Assembly (NCBI GenBank): GCA_029242715.1
Contig: JAQWTL010000025.1
Coordinates: forward strand, 62,001-126,000
Direction of reading: 5' to 3'
DNA: 64,000 nt
Source of the DNA: Phycisphaerales bacterium
GTDB taxonomy: Bacteria > Planctomycetota > Phycisphaerae > Phycisphaerales > SM1A02
In this document: positions 34,708 through 43,904 of the stretch, piece after piece
Numbering within the stretch: the stretch's first letter is position 1
Layout: each line of letters opens with the position of its first letter
Translations under genes and position numbers: made by a program
The notes under the pieces: generated by a model
What the model was told of the DNA's origin: nothing
Seen by the model: only the letters and a program-made list of their open reading frames with translations
The model's database searches: none

Positions 34708-35187
34708 ATGCGAGGCCCTTGGAGATGGATTGTCCCGGTGGGGGGCGCCATGCTGTCGGCGCGCGCTGTGATGGCATCAATCTCATTTGGAATGGGAGCA
34801 GACGCCTGGAGTGGGGCCAATGCACAACTGGATCTTCATATTTTGACTGATTCGGTCAGGTCCACATGGAATATCCCGTCAACATCAGATCCTATCGACA
34901 AGATGCTTGAGGATCTGGACGAATGCCGGCAGATGCAATGCCTGGGTTTGGATGAGCAGATTCTGAATGAGTGGTCAGAGGAGTTCATAGCTGAAGGGGT
35001 GCTCATCACTCTGATGAATCGCAAACAAGTAATCCATGACATGAATGTGTTGACTGCAGGCACGGTCTTCGTCGATCTGGATGATGTCATGAAAAATCTG
35101 TACACACCTACCTGGATTACATTCGAGAATTCGAGCCCATTACGGACTACCAGCGTGCGCAATGTGATTGCAGATTCGACTCAATGA
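34708..35187 (+). CDS. Possible small secreted protein, unknown
   Basis: 159 residues from ATG 34708, with GGAGAGAGA about eight bases upstream. Residues 1-34 look like a signal peptide (basic start, then VPVGGAML and AVMASISFGMGADA). The rest has no recognised motif: two acidic helices (DPIDKMLEDLDECRQ) and a short beta-rich end. It lies alone in a 650-base gap, and its composition is a little more AT-rich than its neighbours. It may be a real lineage-specific gene or a chance ORF. Confidence 0.42.
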   Translation: MRGPWRWIVPVGGAMLSARAVMASISFGMGADAWSGANAQLDLHILTDSVRSTWNIPSTSDPIDKMLEDLDECRQMQCLGLDEQILNEWSEEFIAEGVLITLMNRKQVIHDMNVLTAGTVFVDLDDVMKNLYTPTWITFENSSPLRTTSVRNVIADSTQ

Positions 35188-35211
35188 CATGCTGACCAGT
35201 TGTCGCATTGG

Positions 35212-36327
35212 TTACAGCTGTGATTGTCCAGCAGTGATCAGGAATTTTGCAGCTTCTTGAAGGCATTCAGCCGTCTCATGAAGGGCCCTGTCCTCACCGA
35301 ATTGATCTGTGAGCGACAGGATTTTCTGGAACGGTCCGCCATTCTCTGCAAGCGCAGCTTGCCAACCATTGCCAAGTTTGCCACAGATGGCAAAGGAGTT
35401 GATGCCGTGTCGTGCAGCATGGTTGGCAGTCACACCACAGGCTTTCCCGAGCAGTGTCTGGGTGTCCATGCATCCTTCACCGACGATCAGCATGTCGGCA
35501 TCCTGGATTCGTTCATTGAAGCGGACAGCTTCCAGAACGTATTCAATACCGGATTGGATTCTGGCATCGAGTGCTGCATGAAGGCCGAACCCTGCGCCAC
35601 CTGCGGCGCCGCCGCCCTGGATCTGTCTCTTTGTTCCATCGGGATCCAGGATGTCTGCCAGATGAAGCAGGTTGGCTTCAAGTTGCTCGACTGTTTGTTC
35701 ATCCGCACCTTTTTGTGGCCCAAACATGTGGGCGGCGCCATGCTGGCCAAGTAAAGGCACTACGACATCAGCAGCGATATCGATGGTCGGGTAACCAAGT
35801 GGCAACTCGATGCTTGCGAGGCGTGTCAAGGTTCCACCGTTGATGGGATCCTCGATTGGTTGACCGATGGAATCCAGGCAACGGGCACCAAGGGCCTGCA
35901 GAATTCCACAGCCGCCATCAACAGTTGCCGTACCACCGGCTGCCAGCAGAACATGATCAACCTCCCGTGAGGCAATCGCGATCAACTGACCGGTTCCAAA
36001 TGAAGTTGTTTCCAGTGGACGGCGTTCATCAAGTTTCAGCAGACCAAGTCCGCTGGCGGCGGCCATTTCGATGATCGCGAGACGTGGACTCTCAAGGAAC
36101 CCGATCTCGGCCTCGATTGTCCTTCCAATTGGATCGATGGTTCGAACGTGCAGACGTCGTCCCCCCCGAGCCCCCAGAAGCACATTCATCGTGCCTTCCC
36201 CGCCATCTGCAATCGGGCAACGATCTGCAGTTGCTCCGGCCAATTCGACACCACGTGCCATCGCCTCCGCTGCCTGGGGGGCGAGGATGCTTTCCTTGAA
36301 ACTGTCCGGAGCACAGACAATCTTCAT
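35212..36327 (-). CDS. Glycerate kinase (GarK/GlxK family)
   Basis: 371 residues from ATG 36327 (MKIVCAPDSFKES), the family start. PIADGGEGT and LLAAGGTATVDGG are the other signatures, and VGEGCMDTQTLLGKA lies near the C-terminus. It phosphorylates glycerate to 2- or 3-phosphoglycerate, feeding glycolysis from glycolate, serine or sugar-acid breakdown. It stands alone on the minus strand, divergent from the DedA gene by 76 bases. Confidence 0.94.
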   Translation of the reverse strand: MKIVCAPDSFKESILAPQAAEAMARGVELAGATADRCPIADGGEGTMNVLLGARGGRRLHVRTIDPIGRTIEAEIGFLESPRLAIIEMAAASGLGLLKLDERRPLETTSFGTGQLIAIASREVDHVLLAAGGTATVDGGCGILQALGARCLDSIGQPIEDPINGGTLTRLASIELPLGYPTIDIAADVVVPLLGQHGAAHMFGPQKGADEQTVEQLEANLLHLADILDPDGTKRQIQGGGAAGGAGFGLHAALDARIQSGIEYVLEAVRFNERIQDADMLIVGEGCMDTQTLLGKACGVTANHAARHGINSFAICGKLGNGWQAALAENGGPFQKILSLTDQFGEDRALHETAECLQEAAKFLITAGQSQL

Positions 36328-36403
36328 TTCAGTGTTCGAGGCTATCAGAGAGAGCGGGGTTGTGTTGCGGGATTGAATTGGCAAGATCGCCTACCATCTC
36401 GAC

Positions 36404-37306
36404 ATGTTGATGACAGGCCACTCCAGGCGATGGCTGTTTGTCCAGGGCCTATTGGTGGCTCTGGCAATCCTGTTCACGCCTTGTGTTCCTTCTGTGCATG
36501 GCGCTCTAGAAGACCAGGCCGATACATCGCAGACTGATGCGACAGCAGACCAGATCGATGACGAGGATTCTTCGGCATACAAGGATCTTCCATACGTCCC
36601 GAGGAATCCGAATTCTTTCAAAGGACGGATCGAGACCAAGGTGGAAACCGGGCTCATCAATTACGGCCCACTTCTCCTATTTGGACTTCTGATGGCCTCG
36701 GGTGTGGGCTTGGCGCTTGGTGAAGACATCTTCATTGTTCCCGCCGGCTTCCTGATGCAACGGGACATCATGCCTTTCTGGTGGACAGCCATGGCGGCAT
36801 ATTTCGGGGTTGTCTTTGCGGACACGATCTGGGTGGTGCTTGTTCGTAGATTCTCCAGGACAATCCTCCGCTTCCGTTTCTTCAGGCGGATGTTTCACCC
36901 CAGGCGTATTCTCGAGATCAAGTACAAGTTTGATCGATGGGGCGTTTGGGTTGTCGTCGTCAGTCGATTCATCCCATTTTCCCGCACCCCGGTTTTTACA
37001 GCTGCTGGCCTTTCCAGAATGAATATCTGGAAGTTCATGCTTGCCGAGGGCCTGGCGGCCATTCCAGTCGTCGCTGCACAACTGGGCGTTGGTTGGTTGA
37101 TTGGCATGGGCTTCTCGATGTCCGAGAGACAGAAGCACATTCAGGAGATCATCATTGGCAGCCTGATCCTGCTTGCGATCATCTTGGTGTTCTGGCTCTG
37201 GAGGCGGAAAAAACGAAGGAAGATTCGCGCTCCTCGGGCACCGATTGCATGGCTCAGGCAGGCCATAGGAAGGCCGGTACGCCCAAGAAGCCGATCCAAG
37301 GACTAG
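36404..37306 (+). CDS. DedA-family membrane protein
   Basis: 300 residues. A signal-like hydrophobic start (about 10-33) is followed by an acidic spacer (35-70). Then comes the DedA core: a re-entrant and helix region near 88-105, GEDIFIVPAGF, a conserved SRFIPFSRTPVFTAAG (F-x-R-x-x-P-x-x-R motif), and two last helices near 215-260. The tail is very basic. DedA members include UptA, a carrier that returns undecaprenyl phosphate across the inner membrane, and others linked to membrane homeostasis. The N-terminal signal plus acidic spacer is unusual for the family. Confidence 0.88.
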   Translation: MLMTGHSRRWLFVQGLLVALAILFTPCVPSVHGALEDQADTSQTDATADQIDDEDSSAYKDLPYVPRNPNSFKGRIETKVETGLINYGPLLLFGLLMASGVGLALGEDIFIVPAGFLMQRDIMPFWWTAMAAYFGVVFADTIWVVLVRRFSRTILRFRFFRRMFHPRRILEIKYKFDRWGVWVVVVSRFIPFSRTPVFTAAGLSRMNIWKFMLAEGLAAIPVVAAQLGVGWLIGMGFSMSERQKHIQEIIIGSLILLAIILVFWLWRRKKRRKIRAPRAPIAWLRQAIGRPVRPRSRSKD

Positions 37307-37384
37307 CCTCCTGCGGAATTGGGCTGGCTTGGGGTATCCTGAGGGTCTTACAAGCTGCAAAAAAGAACCTTCGAGAGGACGCTC

Positions 37385-38518
37385 ATGCGTGCCGTCGTGA
37401 CTGGCCAAATCGGCCTAGACAAGAAGCCCTACCTGGAATCTGTTTCAAACCTTGCTGGTACGCGAGGCAGTCGGCTTGACTGCTTTCATGTCGGCTCAAT
37501 GATGTACCAGGAAGCGCCGGATATCCGGCATGGGCGAATCCTGGATCTTCCCCTCAGCCGCCTGGCGTCACTTCGACGTGCGGCTTTCAAGGACATCATT
37601 TCACAGACCAATCCAGTCAGTGAACATCCGGATGTCATCGTCAATACCCACGCGACCTTCCGTTGGCGTCATGGCCTGTTCAGCGCCTTCGATTTCGACC
37701 AGATGGCCCTGCTCAAGCCGGACATGTTCATCTGTCTGCTCGACAACGTCGAGATGTCACATCACCGACTTCATAATGAACATGATATTGATGCGACACT
37801 CAAGGACTGCATGGTCTGGCGTGAAGAAGAAATCATCGTGACCGAACTGCTGGCACATGCCATGGGTTGTCATGACAATTTCTACATTCTCAGTCGTGGT
37901 CGACACGAGGAGACCGTTGAGACATGTCTCCGGCTGGTCACCAGGCCGGACATGAAGAAGGTATATCCAAGCTTCCCGATGAGCCACGTCGTTGACATGC
38001 CGGACGTGCTTGCGGAGATCGAGGCTTTTCGTGCAGCAATCGCTGAGCACTTCATCGCCTTTGATCCTGCTGATGTTGATGAGAAGCTTCTGCTGGATCA
38101 TGCCGCAGCAGCTGCCAAAGAGGGCAAGGAATGGGTGGACGTCACGCCACATGCCTTCGGAGGAGGTGCGAACGCTGAGCCGATTCGAGTTCCTGTGCAG
38201 GAAGTCATGGATATCGCAGGTGATGTCGATGGCCAGATCTACATGAGGGATTTCAAGCTCATTGACCAGAGTGACATGATCATTTCCCTGATTCCCGAGT
38301 TGGAAGGGGGCATCCCGGCACTGTCCAGCGGGGTTGAGCGTGAGCTCCAGCATGCCTGGGAGCACACCAAGGAAGTCTATGTCGTCTGGAAGCCAGCCAA
38401 GCCGCCATCACCATTCATTACTGAAACGGCCACCAAGATTTTCCCTTCGGTTGATGATGCCCTCGAGTTCTTCGAGTCCAAGGGCATGTTTGCGGCGGGC
38501 AATCTCTTTGGCCACTAG
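37385..38518 (+). CDS. Two-part protein: AdkA-like kinase domain plus nucleoside deoxyribosyltransferase-like domain
   Basis: 377 residues with GAGAGGA just before the ATG. The N-terminal half (about 1-200) resembles archaeal-type adenylate kinase folds: a hydrophobic strand then GQIGLDKK in place of the usual G-x-P-G-x-G-K-T/S P-loop, and later IVNTHATFRWRHG and LKPDMFICLLDN. The P-loop keeps Gly and Lys but lacks the Gly-Lys-Ser/Thr order, so ATP binding may be lost. The C-terminal part (about 275-365) has FKLIDQSDMIISLIPELEG and SGVERELQHAWEHTKEVYVVWKP, the layout of nucleoside 2-deoxyribosyltransferase-like proteins. The pairing is a fold-level guess; the function is unknown. Confidence 0.65.
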   Translation: MRAVVTGQIGLDKKPYLESVSNLAGTRGSRLDCFHVGSMMYQEAPDIRHGRILDLPLSRLASLRRAAFKDIISQTNPVSEHPDVIVNTHATFRWRHGLFSAFDFDQMALLKPDMFICLLDNVEMSHHRLHNEHDIDATLKDCMVWREEEIIVTELLAHAMGCHDNFYILSRGRHEETVETCLRLVTRPDMKKVYPSFPMSHVVDMPDVLAEIEAFRAAIAEHFIAFDPADVDEKLLLDHAAAAAKEGKEWVDVTPHAFGGGANAEPIRVPVQEVMDIAGDVDGQIYMRDFKLIDQSDMIISLIPELEGGIPALSSGVERELQHAWEHTKEVYVVWKPAKPPSPFITETATKIFPSVDDALEFFESKGMFAAGNLFGH

Positions 38519-38554
38519 GTCATTCGGGCGCCGATCTCCCAATTGGTTCATGCC

Positions 38555-39388
38555 ATGCCTCGTTATGCCTTGACCATTGCCTACGACGGCACCGACTTTC
38601 ACGGATGGCAAAAGCAGCATCCTCCGGATTCTGAACCATTGCGTACTGTTCAGGGTCTCTTGGAGGCAGCAGTCGAAGAGCTGATTCGTGAGCCGGTCCA
38701 TGTTCTGGGTGCTTCCCGGACCGATTCAGGTGTTCATGCCGAGGGTCAGGTCGCCTGCTTCAACTCACCAAGAGAATTTGATCCAAAGGTGCTTCCTGCA
38801 GCTTTGACTTCAAGACTGCCAGAGGATGTACAGGTTCGAACGGCCTGGGAAGTTGATGACGCTTTCAATCCGATCGGCGATGCGATTTCAAAGGGATACC
38901 GCTATCGCCTGGCACATGCCAGGCTGACGGCCAACATGCGGCCGCTCTTCGATCGCCATGTGACATCCTGGTGTGCCGGAGAACTTGATCTCCAGGCCAT
39001 GAAGCGAGCTGCTTGTGATTTCATTGGGGAGCATGACTTCGCGTCCATGACGCGTGTACGGCACAACCGAGAAACAACCGTACGCGAGGTCTTCGATTGC
39101 ACGGTCGAGGAGGATGGCGATCAGAGGCTCGTCATAGATGTCAGTGGCAGTGGTTTTCTCTGGAACATGGTCAGGATCATTGCCGGAACACTCGTGGAGG
39201 TCGGAGAAGGTCGAATCGACCCGACATCCATTCCGGACATCATTGCCAGCGGTGATCGGCAGCGTTCCGGTCGGACCATGCCACCGGAAGGCCTTTGCCT
39301 GATGTGGATTCGATTTGGAGCGGCCGGTTCGGGCCGTGCTCGGCAGCAGATGGAAATGGCCCGGCGGCGTGATGACAAGACGGATTGA
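38555..39388 (+). CDS. truA: tRNA pseudouridine(38-40) synthase TruA
   Basis: 277 residues from ATG 38555 (MPRYALTIAYDGTDFHGWQ); the frame extends to a TTG at 38543. TruA modifies U38-40 in the anticodon arm. The catalytic Asp lies in GASRTDSGVHA, and RYRLAHAR, HDFASMTRV and SGSGFLWNMVRIIAGTL are typical. The last 25 residues after MWIRF are basic and unusual but short. Identity is secure. Confidence 0.96.
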   Translation: MPRYALTIAYDGTDFHGWQKQHPPDSEPLRTVQGLLEAAVEELIREPVHVLGASRTDSGVHAEGQVACFNSPREFDPKVLPAALTSRLPEDVQVRTAWEVDDAFNPIGDAISKGYRYRLAHARLTANMRPLFDRHVTSWCAGELDLQAMKRAACDFIGEHDFASMTRVRHNRETTVREVFDCTVEEDGDQRLVIDVSGSGFLWNMVRIIAGTLVEVGEGRIDPTSIPDIIASGDRQRSGRTMPPEGLCLMWIRFGAAGSGRARQQMEMARRRDDKTD

Positions 39389-39452
39389 GCGGCATGGCCA
39401 CGGGGCCCTATCGTGTAGCCCAGGAGCGTTCTGCTCCAGGGGCCATGTCATC

Positions 39453-41531
39453 ATGCATCCACTTCTGCTGTGCTCAACTCTGTTCATTCTGTGTTGTTCA
39501 TGCATGGTTGATGCCGCGGATCGTCCCGAAGCAGAGGGTGGTTCGCATGCACGGGACGCCAGTCAACAGCTGGCAGCGTTGAGGCGGGATTCCAGGCAGT
39601 CACCTTCAGCAGGCAGTGATGAGCCGAGCAATGCACAGATTGTTCGCCGAGCGATGGATCGTTATCGCATGCTTGCTGAGGCGATGCTCAACCGAGGTGA
39701 TCGTATTGGAGGTGATACAGGGGCCCGGCTCATCATCTATTCAACTCATATGCTTCTTGAACAGGATGCGGTGGAGCGGCTGCTTCACGCATTTTCTGAT
39801 GGAAGTCTTTCGCCAAACAGATCAGCATCGGTACAAGCTGAACTTGTGCGATTTACACGGGGCGTTCAGACAGGTCTTTCTCGTGTTCCCATGACGGAAA
39901 CGCAATCGCCCGAGCGAGTTGCCATGGAGCTTCTCCAGCCCTTGCGCATGGCCTGTGAGGAGGCGTCGTCAAGACAGGCCGTCTCTGGCTGGTGGCAGCC
40001 TGTTGCAGACTCCAATGCCCGTTCGGATTCATCGGAGGCAGAACTGGAAGAAGCATTCCAGAAGATTGAAATCGATGAAGTCCTGAGATTGACAATCGAA
40101 TCCTTGCCTGCCGAGTCACGTCTATATCGTTCTTCCTTGGAGCTTCTTGTGAAGCTCGACTCATACAGCTGGGTCAATGGACCTGCTCGACGAGCGGTCA
40201 AGGAGACGCTTCTATCAGAAGTGGAAGCTGCGGAGCTGTCCATTGAATCAAGAGAAGCATCGACAAGACGTATCGAAGCAATGCATGAACTTGTGACTGC
40301 GATGGGGCGTCTGGCCAGCGCACCAGGTGGAAGAGCGGTGGCAACTCGCCGCAGTGACGTGTTCGAAGACATCCTCGAGATCTGGCCAGATCAATATGTG
40401 CCTCCGGCAACAGCGATGGCCATCGCGGACACGATTGACATTCTGGCTCAGGCCAGAGGCGAAGAAGATGATGGTTTGTCACGTTTCCGGACCAGGGTGC
40501 ATGTCGATCTGTCTCGGCAGAGGCTGCAAGCGGAACGCAGAATCTTCGAGTCATTCAATGAGGTTGCAGCTTCGAGATCGCCGTGGACGGATCCGGGTCT
40601 GGTCGTCATTCTTTCCGAACCACGACACCTTCTGGAAGCCATGCAGCGTCTTCGTCAATTGGACACATGGTCGGAAGCGGCGCAACAAGCAAGTCCTGCC
40701 GTGGCCAATGCGCTCATTCATCGTCTCGAGACACTGGTAGGTTCGATGGCAGATCTCCGGACTCGTGAAGATGCTGCTCGTGCACTTGATGAGTTCGAGC
40801 GGCAGTTCGAGTTGTTCGAATCAATGAATGCAGCGGTTCTCATTGGCGACAGTCCGTTTGACCCTGGTGGCAGGATCAAGCGATCAATCTCCAGGGCACG
40901 GTCTGACTGGATGTCGGAATGGTCCAATGAACGATCGGCTGGCGATGCCGCCAATGATTTGTACCGATTCCATCGGCTTCTGGATCATGTAAAGACGTTG
41001 AGAAGATTGACTGATCTTGGTCACAGGCAGGCAGGCAGGCTGCCCGCCTGGATTCTGCCAAATGATCTGTTGGAGAGTAAACGTGCTCAATTCCAGGAGG
41101 AACTCCTGGCGTACTCCCGTGCCTTGGCAGACGGCGATGAAAAACGGATAGGGCAATTGCAGACAGTGCTGGAGAACGAATTCGCCACACTGCGCCTGGT
41201 CGCTTTCGTAGCAGCTGCAGTGCCACCTCAGGTGGCGCAGGCAACGGATCTTCACTCACTTGGCTTGCTGATGATTCGACCGGAACCAGGCAGCCGTTTT
41301 CTGCAATACAGGCCAGCTCTGGCCAGAATCAGCCATGGCCTTCTGGATGCTGATTTCCTTGTCCGGCAGGAACGATTTGAAGAAGCCGAGGCCTTGTTGG
41401 CCTGGACCAATGAGGAGGCCATGAGGGTTCTGAGAAGATTGTCGGCTACGCCTTCGCCACCTCTGGCGGTTCCTGGAATGCGGGATGGAGATGCGGGTAT
41501 CGATCCCGGGATGATGGAGATGATGCGATAG
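39453..41531 (+). CDS. Secreted helical protein, unknown function
   Basis: 692 residues from ATG 39453, which gives a Cys-rich signal peptide (LLLCSTLFILCCSCMVDA); cleavage after the first 20 residues or lipidation at a Cys are both possible. The remainder is alpha-helical with many Arg, Glu and Ala residues and no transmembrane segment or catalytic motif that I recognise. The end is a short Gly/Met tail (GIDPGMMEMMR). It lies between truA and a PIG-L gene on the same strand, with 64- and 36-base gaps. Probably a lineage-specific envelope protein. Confidence 0.75.
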   Translation: MHPLLLCSTLFILCCSCMVDAADRPEAEGGSHARDASQQLAALRRDSRQSPSAGSDEPSNAQIVRRAMDRYRMLAEAMLNRGDRIGGDTGARLIIYSTHMLLEQDAVERLLHAFSDGSLSPNRSASVQAELVRFTRGVQTGLSRVPMTETQSPERVAMELLQPLRMACEEASSRQAVSGWWQPVADSNARSDSSEAELEEAFQKIEIDEVLRLTIESLPAESRLYRSSLELLVKLDSYSWVNGPARRAVKETLLSEVEAAELSIESREASTRRIEAMHELVTAMGRLASAPGGRAVATRRSDVFEDILEIWPDQYVPPATAMAIADTIDILAQARGEEDDGLSRFRTRVHVDLSRQRLQAERRIFESFNEVAASRSPWTDPGLVVILSEPRHLLEAMQRLRQLDTWSEAAQQASPAVANALIHRLETLVGSMADLRTREDAARALDEFERQFELFESMNAAVLIGDSPFDPGGRIKRSISRARSDWMSEWSNERSAGDAANDLYRFHRLLDHVKTLRRLTDLGHRQAGRLPAWILPNDLLESKRAQFQEELLAYSRALADGDEKRIGQLQTVLENEFATLRLVAFVAAAVPPQVAQATDLHSLGLLMIRPEPGSRFLQYRPALARISHGLLDADFLVRQERFEEAEALLAWTNEEAMRVLRRLSATPSPPLAVPGMRDGDAGIDPGMMEMMR

Positions 41532-41567
41532 CCTCGCACTCTGGTGGGAGATCCCTATCATGCGCGA

Positions 41568-42257
41568 ATGGCCCGCATATGCGTCATAGGTCCGCATCCG
41601 GACGATCAGGAACTTGGGATGGGTGGAACCATCGCTTCTCTCGCTGCAGCGGGGCATGATGTCCTGCTCGTTGATCTCACCGATGGCGAGCCGACACCTC
41701 ACGGTGATCCGGCAACTCGTGCGAAGGAATCTGCAGCAGCAGCACAGATACTCGGCGTGCCACGTGTACAGGCTGGCCTGAAAAACCGTGAAGTCGTTCA
41801 TGACCTGGCTTCAAGACATCGAGTTGCAGGCATCATTCGAGAGCATCAATCGGAAATCCTCTTTGCGCCCCATTTCATGGATGCGCATCCAGACCACCTC
41901 GCCTGCACCAGAATTGTTGAGGATGCCAGATTCGACGCCAAGTTGACCAAGACGGATCTTCCAGGCGAACCCTGTCATCCGCGGTGGCTTTTCTATTACT
42001 ACTGCACGCACTTGCGTCGTGTACCGGATCCGACGTTCCTCATGGATATCACGGGGTACGAGGATCACAAGCGCCGTTCCATCCTGGCATATGAAAGTCA
42101 GTTCGTGGTTCCGGAAAAGAACCGTCGCATCATCGATGTCATGATGGCCAGTGTCACGTACTTCGGAAGTCGAATTGGAACAGCAGCAGCTGAGCCGTTC
42201 TACACGAAGGAACCGATGGGATTGAACACGCTTTCTGGAATCGTCGGGATCAAGTGA
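41568..42257 (+). CDS. PIG-L/BshB1-family zinc deacetylase
   Basis: 229 residues from ATG 41568 (MARICVIGPHPDDQE). H10-P-D-D and the later D-A-H-P-D-H-L supply the zinc and catalytic residues of the GlcNAc-PI/bacillithiol deacetylase family. SILAYESQF and the FGSRIG segment near the end resemble BshB1, which removes acetyl from GlcNAc-malate on the way to bacillithiol. No bshA or bshC lies in the window, so a bacillithiol role is only possible. The stop TGA is directly followed by the dut stop on the other strand. Confidence 0.87.
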   Translation: MARICVIGPHPDDQELGMGGTIASLAAAGHDVLLVDLTDGEPTPHGDPATRAKESAAAAQILGVPRVQAGLKNREVVHDLASRHRVAGIIREHQSEILFAPHFMDAHPDHLACTRIVEDARFDAKLTKTDLPGEPCHPRWLFYYYCTHLRRVPDPTFLMDITGYEDHKRRSILAYESQFVVPEKNRRIIDVMMASVTYFGSRIGTAAAEPFYTKEPMGLNTLSGIVGIK

Positions 42258-42713
42258 TCATGATCGGGCAGCGGTTCCAGTGGAACCAAACCCACCTTCG
42301 CCACGATCAGTGTCATCAAGTGTTTCGACCTCGACGAGCTGACAACGCGCAACGGGGCAGATGACCATCTGGGCAATTCGCATTCCCGGTTCCACGGTAA
42401 ACGCATCTGCGCCGTGATTGATCAAAGGCACTTTCAATTCACCGCGATAGTCTGCATCAATGGTGCCGGGGCTATTGGGAAGGGAGACCCCGTGACGGCT
42501 GGCAAGGCCACTTCTTGGTCGCACCTGAGCTTCCCATCCGACGGGTATCGATATGGCAAATCCCAGTGGGATCATCCTGATCTCACGTGAAGGAATAGTG
42601 ATCGGGGCCTCGATGGCGGCATGTACATCCATGCCCGATGCGCCCTCAGTGGCATACTCCGGGAGCCGGGCAAGTGAAGAGAGTCGCTTGATTCTGATGT
42701 CTGGGCCGGGCAT
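42258..42713 (-). CDS. dut: dUTP diphosphatase (dUTPase)
   Basis: 151 residues from ATG 42713. All five trimeric dUTPase motifs can be seen: GASGMDVHA, RPRSGLASRHG, SPGTIDADYRGELKV, GMRIAQMVI and RGEGGFGSTG. It hydrolyses dUTP to dUMP and protects DNA from uracil. It is the last gene of a minus-strand run and its stop abuts the convergent PIG-L stop, the two together reading TGATCA. Confidence 0.96.
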   Translation of the reverse strand: MPGPDIRIKRLSSLARLPEYATEGASGMDVHAAIEAPITIPSREIRMIPLGFAISIPVGWEAQVRPRSGLASRHGVSLPNSPGTIDADYRGELKVPLINHGADAFTVEPGMRIAQMVICPVARCQLVEVETLDDTDRGEGGFGSTGTAARS

Positions 42714-42770
42714 CCCCAAAGGCTACACAAATCCCGGACATCCTGGCAGCAGGCAGCCTCGGGCAGTTTC

Positions 42771-43154
42771 CTATGAGGCGTAGCGGGCTTGCTTGAGCCT
42801 TGAGAGGCCATTGCAGCTTGTACGGAACGTATGCACCTCGGGGGTGTGCTTGTCGAGTATCCGATCAAGGGAGCTGATGATTTCTTCAGCTTGTGCCATA
42901 GCCGAGTCAAGGGCAGAGTGAGCCCGGACGGTTGAGAGCGGATCTCGCTTGCCGCTTTCTGTTTGTCTCATCGATTCGGCCTTTCGACGTTCGACAAGTC
43001 GCCCCATGTACTCGAGCGTTTGCTTCCTGAGTTTACGAATGGCGTCGTCCATCGAGTGGTTCCAGCCCTTGCTCAAGACAGGCGAATGGGTACTAATGTT
43101 CCGTCGGACTGATTGGCGTTCAAACTGTTGTTTTTGCAGGACTTGATGAATCAT
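42771..43154 (-). CDS. Small helical protein, unknown
   Basis: 127 residues from ATG 43154, or 93 from ATG 43052 (MDDAIRKLRKQ). Highly charged and probably all helical, with a coiled-coil-like stretch (about 35-70 and 80-105); no signal peptide or motif. It lies 57 bases upstream of dut and 85 downstream of the small lipoprotein on the same strand. The reading frame is plausible but not recognised. Confidence 0.5.
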   Translation of the reverse strand: MIHQVLQKQQFERQSVRRNISTHSPVLSKGWNHSMDDAIRKLRKQTLEYMGRLVERRKAESMRQTESGKRDPLSTVRAHSALDSAMAQAEEIISSLDRILDKHTPEVHTFRTSCNGLSRLKQARYAS

Positions 43155-43239
43155 TTGTCTTCAAACATGCAGAAACGGCCCCTGCCGTGGCAGAGACCGT
43201 TTCTTCATTGATGGCACGTTGGCCGGATGTAAACAATGT

Positions 43240-43446
43240 TCAATTCATGTCATGCGTCATGTAGAGAGACGCTCCGAGGGAATCACCTGCACCCAGGGCC
43301 AGCGGGTTGCGATTGCTGTCCAGGGTCGCAAAGCGAACGGTGCTGCTGTTCGAGGCAGCCTGCCGGGATGGCGTGGAAGCGCAGCCGCTTCCGAGCGTGG
43401 CGATCCCGATGAGTGAAATGATGAGGGCAGTTCGCTTGAGGGTCAT
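43240..43446 (-). CDS. Small lipoprotein, unknown
   Basis: 68 residues from ATG 43446, with AAGGA about ten bases upstream. The start MTLKRTALIISLIGIATLGSGC is a lipoprotein signal with lipobox LGSGC (Cys22). The mature part of about 47 residues is Ser/Ala/Asn-rich, with no family recognised. The in-frame extension up to 43626 does not look coding. Confidence 0.65.
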   Translation of the reverse strand: MTLKRTALIISLIGIATLGSGCASTPSRQAASNSSTVRFATLDSNRNPLALGAGDSLGASLYMTHDMN

Positions 43447-43712
43447 GGCTAAGGGTCCTTGGGATTGAGGGTTGATCCACTTCCAACTACGGGCTTCGAG
43501 GCAATTTGTGAGATCAATTGGCAACCCTGGTGCTGTATCAATGAAAACCCCTTCCAGGGGCGACTCCAGAAGGGGGCATCGGGTCAATAGAGAAGGGGAT
43601 TCAGTCGCAGAGCCGGAACAGGGCATAAATCCGGTTCAATCAAACATGGCTTGAAACGGAGGTATCTGGCGTGAGAGTCCGGTATTCGGCGTGTTTGAAG
43701 TTTGCCAAGGGC

Positions 43713-43752
43713 AAAAAAACCCGCGGGCCCGCCAGATGGCGGGCCCGCGGGT
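43713..43752 (-). terminator. Strong intrinsic-terminator-like hairpin, element 2 of a tandem pair
   Basis: A perfect 15-base-pair stem (ACCCGCGGGCCCGCC / GGCGGGCCCGCGGGT, 43719-43733 and 43738-43752) with a four-base loop. Read on the minus strand it is followed by a run of six or seven T and preceded by a polypyrimidine tract (CTCTCCTCTCTCCC). The strand is set by the T-run. Confidence 0.8.
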
Positions 43753-43904
43753 GGGAGAGAGGAGAGAAAGAGAAGGGATGTTCTGAGTTGGACGGGGGTT
43801 TCATTCCCCGTGCACTACCACCTATTCCCCTGCCTTGGATGTGTGTGCCCTCTTCTGAGAAATGAGGGATAAATATCCGAGGGCTTCTTTGGGGGTTGCC
43901 AGGT

